A stretch of DNA of 55,919 bases from an uncultured Acidobacteriota bacterium (GTDB lineage Bacteria > Acidobacteriota > Blastocatellia > Pyrinomonadales > Pyrinomonadaceae), in NCBI GenBank assembly GCA_902826795.1, contig CADEGD010000007.1:1-55919 (forward strand), in the 5' to 3' direction. Under the pieces are notes generated by a model. The model worked only from the letters and a program-made list of their open reading frames with translations. It was not told the origin of the DNA and ran no database searches. The position numbers were made by a program, and so were the translations under genes. Below are positions 33,132 to 40,736 of the stretch, in pieces. Every line of letters begins with the position of its first letter. Position 1 is the stretch's first letter.

Positions 33132-33886
33132 GTCGCCCTCGGCTTATTCCGGTTCTGCTGTTGAGCGGCAGCGGATTGGTGAAATCCGTTAGGTTCAAGG
33201 GCCATCGATACATCGGCGACCCGTTGAACGCGGCGCGAATCTTTAATGAACTGAAGGCCGATGAGCTGATCTTTCTGGACATCCAGGCGTCGCGAGAGGG
33301 CCGGTGCATTTCGTTGGATTTCGTGAACGAGCTTGCCGAAGAATTGACGATGCCATTCTCTGTTGGCGGCGGCATCACATCGATCGAGCAGATCCGGTCG
33401 ATCGTTCGGGCCGGTGTCGAGAAGGTCGTGATCGGTACGCACGCTGTCGAGCCGGACTTTGTGCGGCAGGCTGCCTATGAATTCGGCTCTTCCACGATAT
33501 CAGTCTGCATCGACGTGAAAAAGACGTTTTGGAGAGGCGACCGAGTTCATGTAAAGAACGGCAGGGTCGCGACGCAGTACGATCCGATTGGATTCGCAAG
33601 ATCGATGGAAGACGCCGGGGCCGGTGAACTGATTATTCAGCCGATCGACCGCGACGGAACGATGAGCGGCCTTGATGTCGCTCTCATCAATTCGATCTCG
33701 ACTCAGGTGACTGTGCCGGTGGTCGCCCTTGGCGGAGCGGGGAATACTGCCGACCTGATCGAGGGCATTCAAAAGGGAATGGCAAGCGCCGTCGCGGCCG
33801 GCAGCTTGTTTGTTTTCAGAGACGCGGACCGAGGGGTGTTGATAAATTACCCGAGCGATAAGAGATTTCTTGAGAACTATGCGTGA
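33128..33886 (+). CDS. wbuZ: AglZ/HisF2 (WbuZ) acetamidino modification protein
   Basis: 252 residues, a HisF-like TIM barrel with FLDIQASREGR, SVGGGITS, IDRDGTMSGLD and ALGGAGN. Asp11, the essential catalytic residue in histidine-pathway HisF (in CLDV), is Leu here (IPVLLLSGSG), as in the WbuZ/HisF2 family of surface-sugar loci. Asp129 is kept. It probably acts as an ammonia channel/partner of the HisH-type enzyme and the sugar amidotransferase. Overlap with the neighbours is 4 bases at each end. Confidence 0.9.
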   Translation: MSRPRLIPVLLLSGSGLVKSVRFKGHRYIGDPLNAARIFNELKADELIFLDIQASREGRCISLDFVNELAEELTMPFSVGGGITSIEQIRSIVRAGVEKVVIGTHAVEPDFVRQAAYEFGSSTISVCIDVKKTFWRGDRVHVKNGRVATQYDPIGFARSMEDAGAGELIIQPIDRDGTMSGLDVALINSISTQVTVPVVALGGAGNTADLIEGIQKGMASAVAAGSLFVFRDADRGVLINYPSDKRFLENYA

Positions 33887-35049
33887 CGGCAAGAGGAGTT
33901 ACCGAAAGCCCTGTGAATAGAAACGCGGCGTACCGCCAGTGCAGCCGGTGCGTGATGGACACGTCCGACCCGGTTATCACATTTGATAGCGACGGGTTCT
34001 GTAACCATTGCACCGAGTATCTCGCGGTAAGGGCTCCACATCGTGGCGCCGGCAAAGATGGACAAGAGCAACTCGAACGGCTGCTTGACGAAATCCGAAA
34101 TGCCGGAAAAGGAAAAGACTACGACTGCATTGTCGGCGTAAGCGGCGGCGTAGACAGCAGCTATGTTGCTTGTTTGCTGCACAACTACGGGCTGCGTCTT
34201 CTGGCCGTTCACATGGACAACGGTTGGGATTCGGAAGAATCGGTCAGCAACATCAGAAATCTTACCGGCGAATTAGGCATCGATTATCAGAGCTACGTTC
34301 TCGATTGGGAAGAGTTTCGCGACCTGCAAGTTTCTTTTCTGAAAGCCTCGGTGCCGGAGGCTGAAACTCCCACTGACGTCGCGATACCGGCCGCTTTGCA
34401 TCACTTTGCGGCGAAGCTTTCTATCGAAATGATCGTGAGCGCCGGGAATCTCTCGACCGAGGGAATCTTGCCGAAATCATGGCATTACAACGCCAAAGAC
34501 ACGACGTATCTAAAACACATCCACTCAAAGTTCGGCACGACGAAGCTGAAGAAATTCCCGACCTTCGACTTCAAACAGGAAGCGTACTTCAAGCTCGTCA
34601 AGGGAATCCGGGTCGTATATCCGATGAACTATATCGAACCGCCGCCCGAGGGTTTGATCGGATATCTGCGGAACAATTTCGGTTACAGGCCGACCGGCGA
34701 GAAACATCACGAATCTCGATACACGCGATTTATTCAGTCATTTTACCTTTTCGAGAAATTCGGCATCGACTATCGCCGAGCCAAGATGTCGTCCGAGATC
34801 TGCAACGGCCTGACCACAAGGGAGATCGCCGTCGAGCGGCTGCGATCGAAGCCCTATGATAGTGACGTGATCGAGCAAGAAAAGCCGTACGTTGCCAAGA
34901 AGCTGCGGCTTTCCGTCGATGAACTCGAGGAGATAATCAAGCTTCCGCCGAAATACTTTTGGGACTATCCGAACGACGACAAAAAGCTCAACTTTGTCTA
35001 CGCTGTCTATCGTCGGTTGTTCGGCAAAGACAGGCTCGCAAGCGTCTGA
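33883..35049 (+). CDS. wbuX: N-acetyl sugar amidotransferase (WbuX/WbpG/PseA family)
   Basis: 388 residues, start GTG (GTGA overlap with wbuZ); a second GTG at 33913 is possible. Two CxxC pairs (Cys20/23 in CSRCVMDTSDP and Cys40/43 in FCNHC) flank a short N-terminal domain. The PP-loop SGGVDSS (87-93, in VGVSGGVDSSYVA) activates the sugar amide with ATP. It replaces an N-acetyl oxygen by NH using ammonia, giving an acetamidino group, in the cytoplasm. No NDP-sugar synthesis genes lie near, so the substrate is unknown; surface glycan is the most likely destination. Confidence 0.9.
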   Translation: MTARGVTESPVNRNAAYRQCSRCVMDTSDPVITFDSDGFCNHCTEYLAVRAPHRGAGKDGQEQLERLLDEIRNAGKGKDYDCIVGVSGGVDSSYVACLLHNYGLRLLAVHMDNGWDSEESVSNIRNLTGELGIDYQSYVLDWEEFRDLQVSFLKASVPEAETPTDVAIPAALHHFAAKLSIEMIVSAGNLSTEGILPKSWHYNAKDTTYLKHIHSKFGTTKLKKFPTFDFKQEAYFKLVKGIRVVYPMNYIEPPPEGLIGYLRNNFGYRPTGEKHHESRYTRFIQSFYLFEKFGIDYRRAKMSSEICNGLTTREIAVERLRSKPYDSDVIEQEKPYVAKKLRLSVDELEEIIKLPPKYFWDYPNDDKKLNFVYAVYRRLFGKDRLASV

Positions 35050-35128
35050 CCCCGAACGCCCGCCCGCCAAACTTCATACCATCGGCCAAAAAGTGCTATC
35101 GTGATTTGGCTACTGAATCTTGCGAGTA

Positions 35129-37126
35129 ATGTCCAACGACAAGCTGAACGATTTTGTGGTTCGCTTTGCGAACGTAAACGGTACCGGTTCGGCGTCGGCG
35201 AATGCCTTATTTACGAAAGCAGTTTTTCGTATGGGCGTGCCGGTGACGCCGAAGAACATCTTTCCTTCGAACATTCAGGGGCTGCCGACATGGTATGAGG
35301 TGCGTGTTTCCGAGAAGGGATATCTCGGCCGTCGCGAAGGCGTCGACCTGATGGTTGCCGTCAATCCGCAGTCGATGAAGAAGGATTATGCCGACGTAAA
35401 GGCCGGCGGATATTTTCTCTACGACTCGTCGAAACCACTGCCGCCAGGCTACGACCGCGACGATGTCACGCACATCCCGATCCCGCTGATGACGCTGTGC
35501 AACGCGGAGTTCACGGACGCACGGCAGCGACAGCTTTTCAAAAACATCATCTACATCGGAGCCTTATCCGCTCTGTTCGACATTGATTTCTCCGTGCTCG
35601 AAGGAATGATCGGCGAGCAGTTCAAGGGTAAAGAAAAGCTGATCGAACCGAATATCAAGGCGCTCAATATCGGGGTGAATTATGCTCGTGAGAATTTCGA
35701 GTGTCCCCTGGACATAAGAATGGAACGGCGAGATCTGTTGGGCGACAAGATCTTGTACGGCGGGAACTCAGCCTGTGCACTTGGAGCGATCTATGCGGGT
35801 GCGACAGTTGCCGCGTGGTATCCGATCACGCCGTCAACCTCCGTTGTGGATGCCTTTGCAAAGTATGCTTCGAAGTATCGCGTGGATGCTGAGACGGGCA
35901 AGAACAACTACGCGATCGTTCAAGCGGAAGACGAACTCGCCGCGATCGGAATGGTGATGGGTGCTTGCTGGAATGGTGCTCGTGCGTTCACGGCGACGAG
36001 CGGCCCGGGCGTCTCGCTGATGAATGAATTTTTGGGATTGGGATATTTCTCCGAGGTTCCGACCGTCCTTATCGACGTGCAACGCACCGGCCCATCAACG
36101 GGAATGCCGACGCGCACTCAGCAGTCTGACATTCTTCTTGCCGCTTACGCGTCACATGGTGATACAAAGCATCCGTTGCTTTTTCCCGCGTCGCCGAAAG
36201 AGTGTTTCGAGATGACTGCCGACGCCTTTGATCTCGCGGAGCGATTACAAACGCCGATCATCATCATGACCGATCTCGACCTTGGCATGAACGATCACAT
36301 TTCCGAGCCGCTTCAGTGGGATGATTCGCGGAAATGGGATCGCGGTAAGGTGTTGACGGCAGAGCAACTCGACCGGATCGCCAAGTTTCAAGCCGCCGGA
36401 GTTCTGGCTAACGGCAATGGAAACGAGGTTATTAACGGTAACTCCGGCCTGACCGAAGACGACGGCAGCGACGAGACTGCCGGCCAACCGCTCGAACAGT
36501 TTCGTGGCAAGTTTGGCCGTTACGTCGACATCGACAGCGATGGAATTCCTTATCGAACGATTGCCGGTACACACGCTACGTTGGGAGCTTTCGTGACTCG
36601 GGGTTCGTCCCGGAACGAGTACGCTGTCTACACCGAAGACGGCTCAGACTATCAACGAAACGTCGACCGGCTTGCGCGGAAATGGGACACGGCGAAGGAG
36701 CTTGTACCCGGTCCGCAGTTCTATGGAACGCGGACGCCCTCGTCCGCTCAAAAAGGACCGAACGTCTTGCCGCAGGCGGCGATTGCGGACGAGGGCGTCC
36801 GCGTTCCCGGTGTGATCTTCTTCGGCACGTCGACTTATGCCGCCGAAGAGGCGATCGAAATGCTGGCGGCGGACGGCGTCAAACTCGACGCGATGCGACC
36901 GCGAGCTTTCCCGTTCAGCCATTCATTCGTCGAGTTCGTTGAGACGCACGAGCGTCTATTCGTGATCGAACAAAACCGTGACGCGCAATTCCGTTCGCTG
37001 ATGATGATCGAACTCGGCATCGACCCGGCAAAGATCGTCTCAATCTTGAACTACGACGGCATGCCCATAACGGCTGACTATATTTACCGGAAGATCAATC
37101 GAACATCTCAATCGAATGCGATATGA
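35129..37126 (+). CDS. korA: 2-oxoacid:acceptor oxidoreductase alpha subunit (KorA, gamma-alpha fusion)
   Basis: 665 residues from the ATG at 35129 (a TTG 9 bases earlier is in frame). The gamma part (about 1-190: FANVNGTGSASANALFTKA, PKNIFPSNIQGLPTWY) is fused to the alpha part (about 210 on: ALGAIYAGATVAAWYPITPS, EDELAAIGMVMGACWNGARA, TSGPGVSLMNEF). KorAB oxidises 2-oxoglutarate or a similar 2-oxoacid with CoA and ferredoxin. A segment (about residues 533-560) is made of a palindromic repeat read in frame. korB is 1.4 kb downstream, beyond a toxin-antitoxin island; the 3' end overlaps brnT by 11 bases. Confidence 0.93.
   Translation: MSNDKLNDFVVRFANVNGTGSASANALFTKAVFRMGVPVTPKNIFPSNIQGLPTWYEVRVSEKGYLGRREGVDLMVAVNPQSMKKDYADVKAGGYFLYDSSKPLPPGYDRDDVTHIPIPLMTLCNAEFTDARQRQLFKNIIYIGALSALFDIDFSVLEGMIGEQFKGKEKLIEPNIKALNIGVNYARENFECPLDIRMERRDLLGDKILYGGNSACALGAIYAGATVAAWYPITPSTSVVDAFAKYASKYRVDAETGKNNYAIVQAEDELAAIGMVMGACWNGARAFTATSGPGVSLMNEFLGLGYFSEVPTVLIDVQRTGPSTGMPTRTQQSDILLAAYASHGDTKHPLLFPASPKECFEMTADAFDLAERLQTPIIIMTDLDLGMNDHISEPLQWDDSRKWDRGKVLTAEQLDRIAKFQAAGVLANGNGNEVINGNSGLTEDDGSDETAGQPLEQFRGKFGRYVDIDSDGIPYRTIAGTHATLGAFVTRGSSRNEYAVYTEDGSDYQRNVDRLARKWDTAKELVPGPQFYGTRTPSSAQKGPNVLPQAAIADEGVRVPGVIFFGTSTYAAEEAIEMLAADGVKLDAMRPRAFPFSHSFVEFVETHERLFVIEQNRDAQFRSLMMIELGIDPAKIVSILNYDGMPITADYIYRKINRTSQSNAI
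36725..36807. repeat. Perfect 23-bp inverted repeat within korA
   Basis: Arms 36725-36747 and 36785-36807 are exact reverse complements (23 of 23), with a 37-base loop. The left arm begins GGAACGCGGACG and the right arm ends CGTCCGCGTTCC. It is translated in frame as GTRTPSSAQKG ... ADEGVRVPG, ahead of the C-terminal Rossmann segment. It is the second coding palindrome in a gene connected with the Kor complex. Confidence 0.85.
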
Positions 37127-37412
37127 CTTTGAATGGGATCCGAGAAAAGCGGCTCGCAACAATCAGAAACACAAAGTAAGTTTCGACCGCGCCTCGACCA
37201 TATTTCGCGATCCGAACCTGCTCTCTGTTCCTGACGAGGAACACAGCGCATCGGAGGAGAGATGGATTACAATAGGGGTAGACTCAAGTGGAAGCATATT
37301 GGTCGTTGTGCATAAATTTCACGTCGGAACCGCCGATAGTGCCCGAATCAGGATAATCTCCGCTAGGAAGGCGACAAGAGTTGAGGAGACACAATATGAA
37401 GAAGGAATATGA
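37116..37412 (+). CDS. brnT: BrnT family toxin
   Basis: 98 residues. Start ATG at 37116, 11 bases inside the end of korA. FEWDPRKAARNNQKHKVSFD, FRDPNLLSVPDEEHS, ERWITIGVDSSG, RIRIISARKATRVEE match BrnT, a RelE-fold ribonuclease. BrnT comes before the antitoxin, as usual for this type II system. Overlap with brnA is 17 bases. Confidence 0.93.
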   Translation: MRYDFEWDPRKAARNNQKHKVSFDRASTIFRDPNLLSVPDEEHSASEERWITIGVDSSGSILVVVHKFHVGTADSARIRIISARKATRVEETQYEEGI

Positions 37413-37593
37413 TTTCTCCAAAGGTGTACGGGGCAAGTTTTACAACGCCGAAGGTGAGTTTAATCTCCCTATCTACCTTGATCCCGAAGTCGAGAAGTTC
37501 GTGGAGAGTCTGTCTTCAGAAAAGAAGCTGGACCGAAGCCAGATCGTCAATAAACTGTTGAGAAAAGATATGGAGATCATGGAGTTAACCTGA
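37396..37593 (+). CDS. brnA: BrnA family antitoxin
   Basis: 65 residues from ATG 37396, with GAGGAG in front; the longer TTG frame (37381) would only add five residues. MKKEYDFSKGVRGKFY, LPIYLDPEVEKFVE and RSQIVNKLLRKDME follow the BrnA (BrnA_antitoxin) layout: N-terminal toxin-binding part, C-terminal ribbon-helix-helix DNA-binding part. It should neutralise BrnT and repress the operon. Confidence 0.92.
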   Translation: MKKEYDFSKGVRGKFYNAEGEFNLPIYLDPEVEKFVESLSSEKKLDRSQIVNKLLRKDMEIMELT

Positions 37594-37619
37594 CCGCGCT
37601 TACGTATTCCTATACTGAG

Positions 37620-37862
37620 ATGAAAACGAAATATCTAGCTCTATGCCTCGAAAATGAAGGATATAAAGCCTCCCTTGCAGTGGGCAAGGTCTATCCGACG
37701 ATTCGGGACAAGGTTGCCGAGAAAGAAGGCTATCTAAGGGTGATTGACGAGAGCGTAGAAGACTACGCTTTTGCCGCTGAGCGCTTTCATCTGGTCGAGC
37801 TCCCTCTCAAGGTGAAGAGAACATTAGCAGCACATGCTCCTGTGTTCGCAGATCTGGTTTAG
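37620..37862 (+). CDS. Small conserved-looking protein of unknown function
   Basis: 80 residues. The pattern KYLALCLENEGYKASLAVGK, VIDESVEDYAFAAERF, and an LPLKVKRTL end is like small proteins that often accompany toxin-antitoxin and mobile islands in many phyla; no Pfam name known to me. Follows brnA by 26 bases, same strand, and may share its transcript. Confidence 0.65.
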   Translation: MKTKYLALCLENEGYKASLAVGKVYPTIRDKVAEKEGYLRVIDESVEDYAFAAERFHLVELPLKVKRTLAAHAPVFADLV

Positions 37863-37974
37863 AAAGTTTAGGCGTTTATCCGGCGAAGACACCCTCTATA
37901 TTGAGCCACGATTGCATGCCGATATCGACGGAAAACATATTGAGGTAAGATTCGTTACGATCCGAAACGCATGA
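37834..37974 (+). CDS. Possible 46-residue small ORF
   Basis: ATG at 37834, starts inside the end of the preceding gene and ends in an ATGA overlap with the following gene. The stretch DTLYIEPRLHADIDGKHIEV reads as protein-like, with no bias to shadows of another frame since most of it lies where no other gene is. Could be a real small gene or the end of a decayed one. Confidence 0.35.
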   Translation: MLLCSQIWFRKFRRLSGEDTLYIEPRLHADIDGKHIEVRFVTIRNA

Positions 37975-38525
37975 CGCGCCTTGTTTATTTATTTTTACTA
38001 GTCGGAGCGTGCGCACTATCCACCTCTGCTGAGAAAGTTGAGGATGGCTGGAAAGGGCTTTTGCCTTTCAAATCAACAAAAGCCGATGTCGAACGGTTGA
38101 TGGGTCCCGGCAAACGAACTCGGCATGAGTCGCATTTTCAGTTCGAGTATCGAGATAGGGGAGCAACACTCCGCGTTGATTATTCTGGGGAACCATGTAG
38201 TGCATTGCCGGATTCCCCGAGCCGATTTGATCTGCCTTTGGGGACAATTGTTCGTTACGAAGTTCGCCTGTCCGAGCCCTTGCCGCTTCAGGAACTTACT
38301 TTCGAAAAGAAGCGATTTGAACGAACCGTCATGATAGGCACGGAGGAAGACCCGAAAGCGATCTCTTATCTCCAATGGGAGTTTGATATGGGCCATGCTC
38401 CAAATCAAAAGACCGTCGGATATGAAGTTGAAATCAAGATTGCGGGTGAACCGGAAGCGGAAGTGGTTTGGGGGTACTTGCACGGATTTCCATTTGATTT
38501 ATCTAAGTTTAAATGCGCTGACTAG
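37971..38525 (+). CDS. Secreted protein of unknown function
   Basis: 184 residues. Signal peptide MTRLVYLFLLVGACALSTSA, then GWKGLLPFKSTKADVERLMG, a short motif common in secreted acidobacterial proteins. The centre is rich in aromatic/charged residues. Two Cys (about 81, 182) may pair. It is the last gene of the island between korA and korB. Confidence 0.65.
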   Translation: MTRLVYLFLLVGACALSTSAEKVEDGWKGLLPFKSTKADVERLMGPGKRTRHESHFQFEYRDRGATLRVDYSGEPCSALPDSPSRFDLPLGTIVRYEVRLSEPLPLQELTFEKKRFERTVMIGTEEDPKAISYLQWEFDMGHAPNQKTVGYEVEIKIAGEPEAEVVWGYLHGFPFDLSKFKCAD

Positions 38526-38530
38526 TTGTT

Positions 38531-39583
38531 ATGACCTACGTACGCTCCACATTTCGACACCCCGCACTTCCGAAGAATGAACTCGGTTATACGGTCGATT
38601 ATTATGAGGGCTCGCTCAGTACGCTGTGTGCCGGTTGCGGGCATGATTCGATCAACGCGGCGATCGTGCAGGCTTGTTGGGAGATGAACATCGAGCCGCA
38701 CAAGGTGGCGAAGCTTTCGGGCATCGGGTGTTCATCGAAATCGCCGGCGTATTTCTTGTCGAACTCGCACGGATTCAACTCGGTTCATGGACGAATGCCG
38801 TCGGTCGCGACGGGAGCGAATCTCGCGAACAAGGATCTGGTTTACTTCGGCGTTTCGGGCGATGGCGATACGGCCTCGATCGGGATGGGGCAGTTCGTTC
38901 ACGTCGTCAGACGAAACCTGAATATGGTTTATCTGGTGATGAACAACGGATGCTACGGGCTCACCAAAGGACAGGATTCCGCGACGGCCGATGCGGGTTC
39001 GAAGAGCAAGGCCGGATCGGTAAATCTGTTCGAGGCGATCGATCTTTCATCGCTAGCTATCGAGCTTGGAGCGACGTTCGTTGGGCAGAGTTTTTCGGGT
39101 GACAAGGAACAGCTCGTGCCGCTGCTGAAAGCCGCGATGAAGCACAAGGGATTTGCGTTTCTCAACGTGATCTCGCCGTGCGTTACCTTCAACAACAATG
39201 CCGGATCAACGAAATCGTACGACTACGTTCGCGAACACGTCGAAGTAACAAGCACGGTTGATTTCGTCCCGATGATGCGGGAAATCACGACGACGTACGA
39301 AGCCGGCTCGATCAACGATCTGGTGATGCACGACGGAACGACGATCCGTCTTCACAAGCTTGCGAAAGATTGGGATCCGTTCGATCGCATGTCCGCCGCG
39401 GGTGCGATGCAAAAAGCGAAATCGAGCGGCGAGATCCTCACCGGCCTGCTCTACATCGACCGCGAATCTACTCCGCTTCATGAGATGATCAACGTTAGTG
39501 AGCGTCCGCTTAACTCAATGTCCGCGACCGAACTCTGCCCGGGAAGCTCGGCTCTCGAAAAACTCAACGCCAGCCTTCGTTAA
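38531..39583 (+). CDS. korB: 2-oxoacid:ferredoxin oxidoreductase beta subunit (KorB)
   Basis: 350 residues. Binds thiamine diphosphate through GDGD (110-113, in FGVSGDGDTASIG) and N-N at 138-139. Cys33, Cys36, Cys67 and a Cys at about 217 (VISPCVTF) hold a [4Fe-4S] cluster. It works with KorA and ferredoxin to make succinyl-CoA (or another acyl-CoA) from a 2-oxoacid. It follows the 184-residue island gene by five bases, so it may now be read from an internal promoter or through the island. Confidence 0.95.
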   Translation: MTYVRSTFRHPALPKNELGYTVDYYEGSLSTLCAGCGHDSINAAIVQACWEMNIEPHKVAKLSGIGCSSKSPAYFLSNSHGFNSVHGRMPSVATGANLANKDLVYFGVSGDGDTASIGMGQFVHVVRRNLNMVYLVMNNGCYGLTKGQDSATADAGSKSKAGSVNLFEAIDLSSLAIELGATFVGQSFSGDKEQLVPLLKAAMKHKGFAFLNVISPCVTFNNNAGSTKSYDYVREHVEVTSTVDFVPMMREITTTYEAGSINDLVMHDGTTIRLHKLAKDWDPFDRMSAAGAMQKAKSSGEILTGLLYIDRESTPLHEMINVSERPLNSMSATELCPGSSALEKLNASLR

Positions 39584-39602
39584 CATTTCTGAAAGATTTC
39601 TC

Positions 39603-39631
39603 TTGCAAGCGAGGAATCTCTGTGATATTAA
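39603..39631 (+). promoter_or_regulatory. Promoter of the LacI-type regulator gene
   Basis: TTGCAA (39603-39608) and TATTAA (39626-39631) with exact 17-base spacing; four of six consensus bases in each. The palindrome 39632-39643 lies immediately downstream, over the expected start of transcription. Confidence 0.5.
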
Positions 39632-39643
39632 GTTAACGTTAAC
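39632..39643 (+). promoter_or_regulatory. LacI-family operator (perfect palindrome)
   Basis: GTTAACGTTAAC is a perfect 12-base palindrome with the central CG typical of LacI/GalR sites. It covers the probable transcription start, 20 bases before the ATG, so autorepression is expected. A near-identical copy is at 40770-40781. Confidence 0.7.
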
Positions 39644-39663
39644 ATCCTCTCCAGTCGATTTTG

Positions 39664-40725
39664 ATGAGCCGAAACGTAAGACGTAAACCCGCGACGTTGA
39701 CTGATGTCGCCGCGACGGTCGGAGTTGCTCCGATGACGGTGTCGCGCGTCATCAACGGCAATGGCTACGTCAGCGAAGAGACGCGCGAGAAAGTCCTTGA
39801 AGCGGTAAAGAAAATGAACTATCGCCGCAACGGGCTGGCGCGAAACCTGAAACGTCAAAAGACCGAAACCGTTGGGCTGGTGATCGGTGATATCTCGAAT
39901 CCGTTCTCAACAGAACTGGCCAACGCGGTACGCGAAAGCTTGTCATTTCGCGGTTATAACCTGTTTATTTGCATTAGCGAGCATAGTGCGAAAGAAGATA
40001 TCGCTGCGTTCGACTCTTTGGTCGATCACAACGTCGACGGCCTCATTGTCGCTACACGATCGAACGAGGAAGGCGACGAAAGACTGAGTGAGATCGCCGA
40101 CAGCGGAGTACCGATCGTCGTGGTTGGGCGAGATTTCAAGCACGATTCGGTCGATGCTGTCTCGGCCGATAATTTCAACGGCGGCTTCGAAGCGACTCAG
40201 CATCTGATCGACCTCGGCCATAAAAGAATCGGATTCATCGGTGCCGGATTCGAAAATCGATCGCGGTTAAAGCGGCTTCAGGGTTATCTCGCGGCTTTGG
40301 CTAAGCATGGACTTTCGGTCGATGAAAGATTGATAACCGGCCGCAAGGGGACGTCGGACGACGTTCCGGGTTATTCAACCGAGTCGATCGGATATGAGGG
40401 GATGAAGCGGCTGCTTTCATTGCCAAAGCGCCCGACAGCGGTCTTTGCTCGCAACGATTTTACGGCGGTCGGGGCGATCTCGGCCGTGAAAGAAGCTGGA
40501 CTTTCTATCCCGCAAGATATTGCAGTCGTTGGGTTTGACGACACGCCATTGGCGTTGCACACGATGCCGCCGCTTACTACGGTTCGGCAGCCGATGAAGA
40601 TACAAGGCCAGCTCGCGGCTGAAATGCTTCTCAGACGCATCACCGGGGAGGTCGAGCCAGAAGCCGAAGAGAAAATACTCGACTGCGAGTTGATCATTCG
40701 CGAATCGACCGTGTCGCAAGTCTAG
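39664..40725 (+). CDS. LacI/GalR family transcription regulator
   Basis: 353 residues from ATG (39664); TTG at 39661 is an alternative. The N-terminal helix-turn-helix (TLTDVAATVGVAPMTVSRVI, about 10-32) and hinge are typical, and a periplasmic-binding-protein-like domain follows (GLVIGDISNPFSTELANAV, ... VVGFDDTPLALHTMPPLTTV). It should bind a sugar from the polysaccharide and release the operator. Likely controls its own gene and the heparinase 11 bases downstream. Confidence 0.93.
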   Translation: MSRNVRRKPATLTDVAATVGVAPMTVSRVINGNGYVSEETREKVLEAVKKMNYRRNGLARNLKRQKTETVGLVIGDISNPFSTELANAVRESLSFRGYNLFICISEHSAKEDIAAFDSLVDHNVDGLIVATRSNEEGDERLSEIADSGVPIVVVGRDFKHDSVDAVSADNFNGGFEATQHLIDLGHKRIGFIGAGFENRSRLKRLQGYLAALAKHGLSVDERLITGRKGTSDDVPGYSTESIGYEGMKRLLSLPKRPTAVFARNDFTAVGAISAVKEAGLSIPQDIAVVGFDDTPLALHTMPPLTTVRQPMKIQGQLAAEMLLRRITGEVEPEAEEKILDCELIIRESTVSQV

Positions 40726-40736
40726 TCGGTGTCGTA

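Noticed and set aside
32508..33886. HisH/HisF as part of histidine biosynthesis
   Set aside because: Asp11 is lost in the HisF-like protein, no other his genes are present, and both overlap a sugar amidotransferase.
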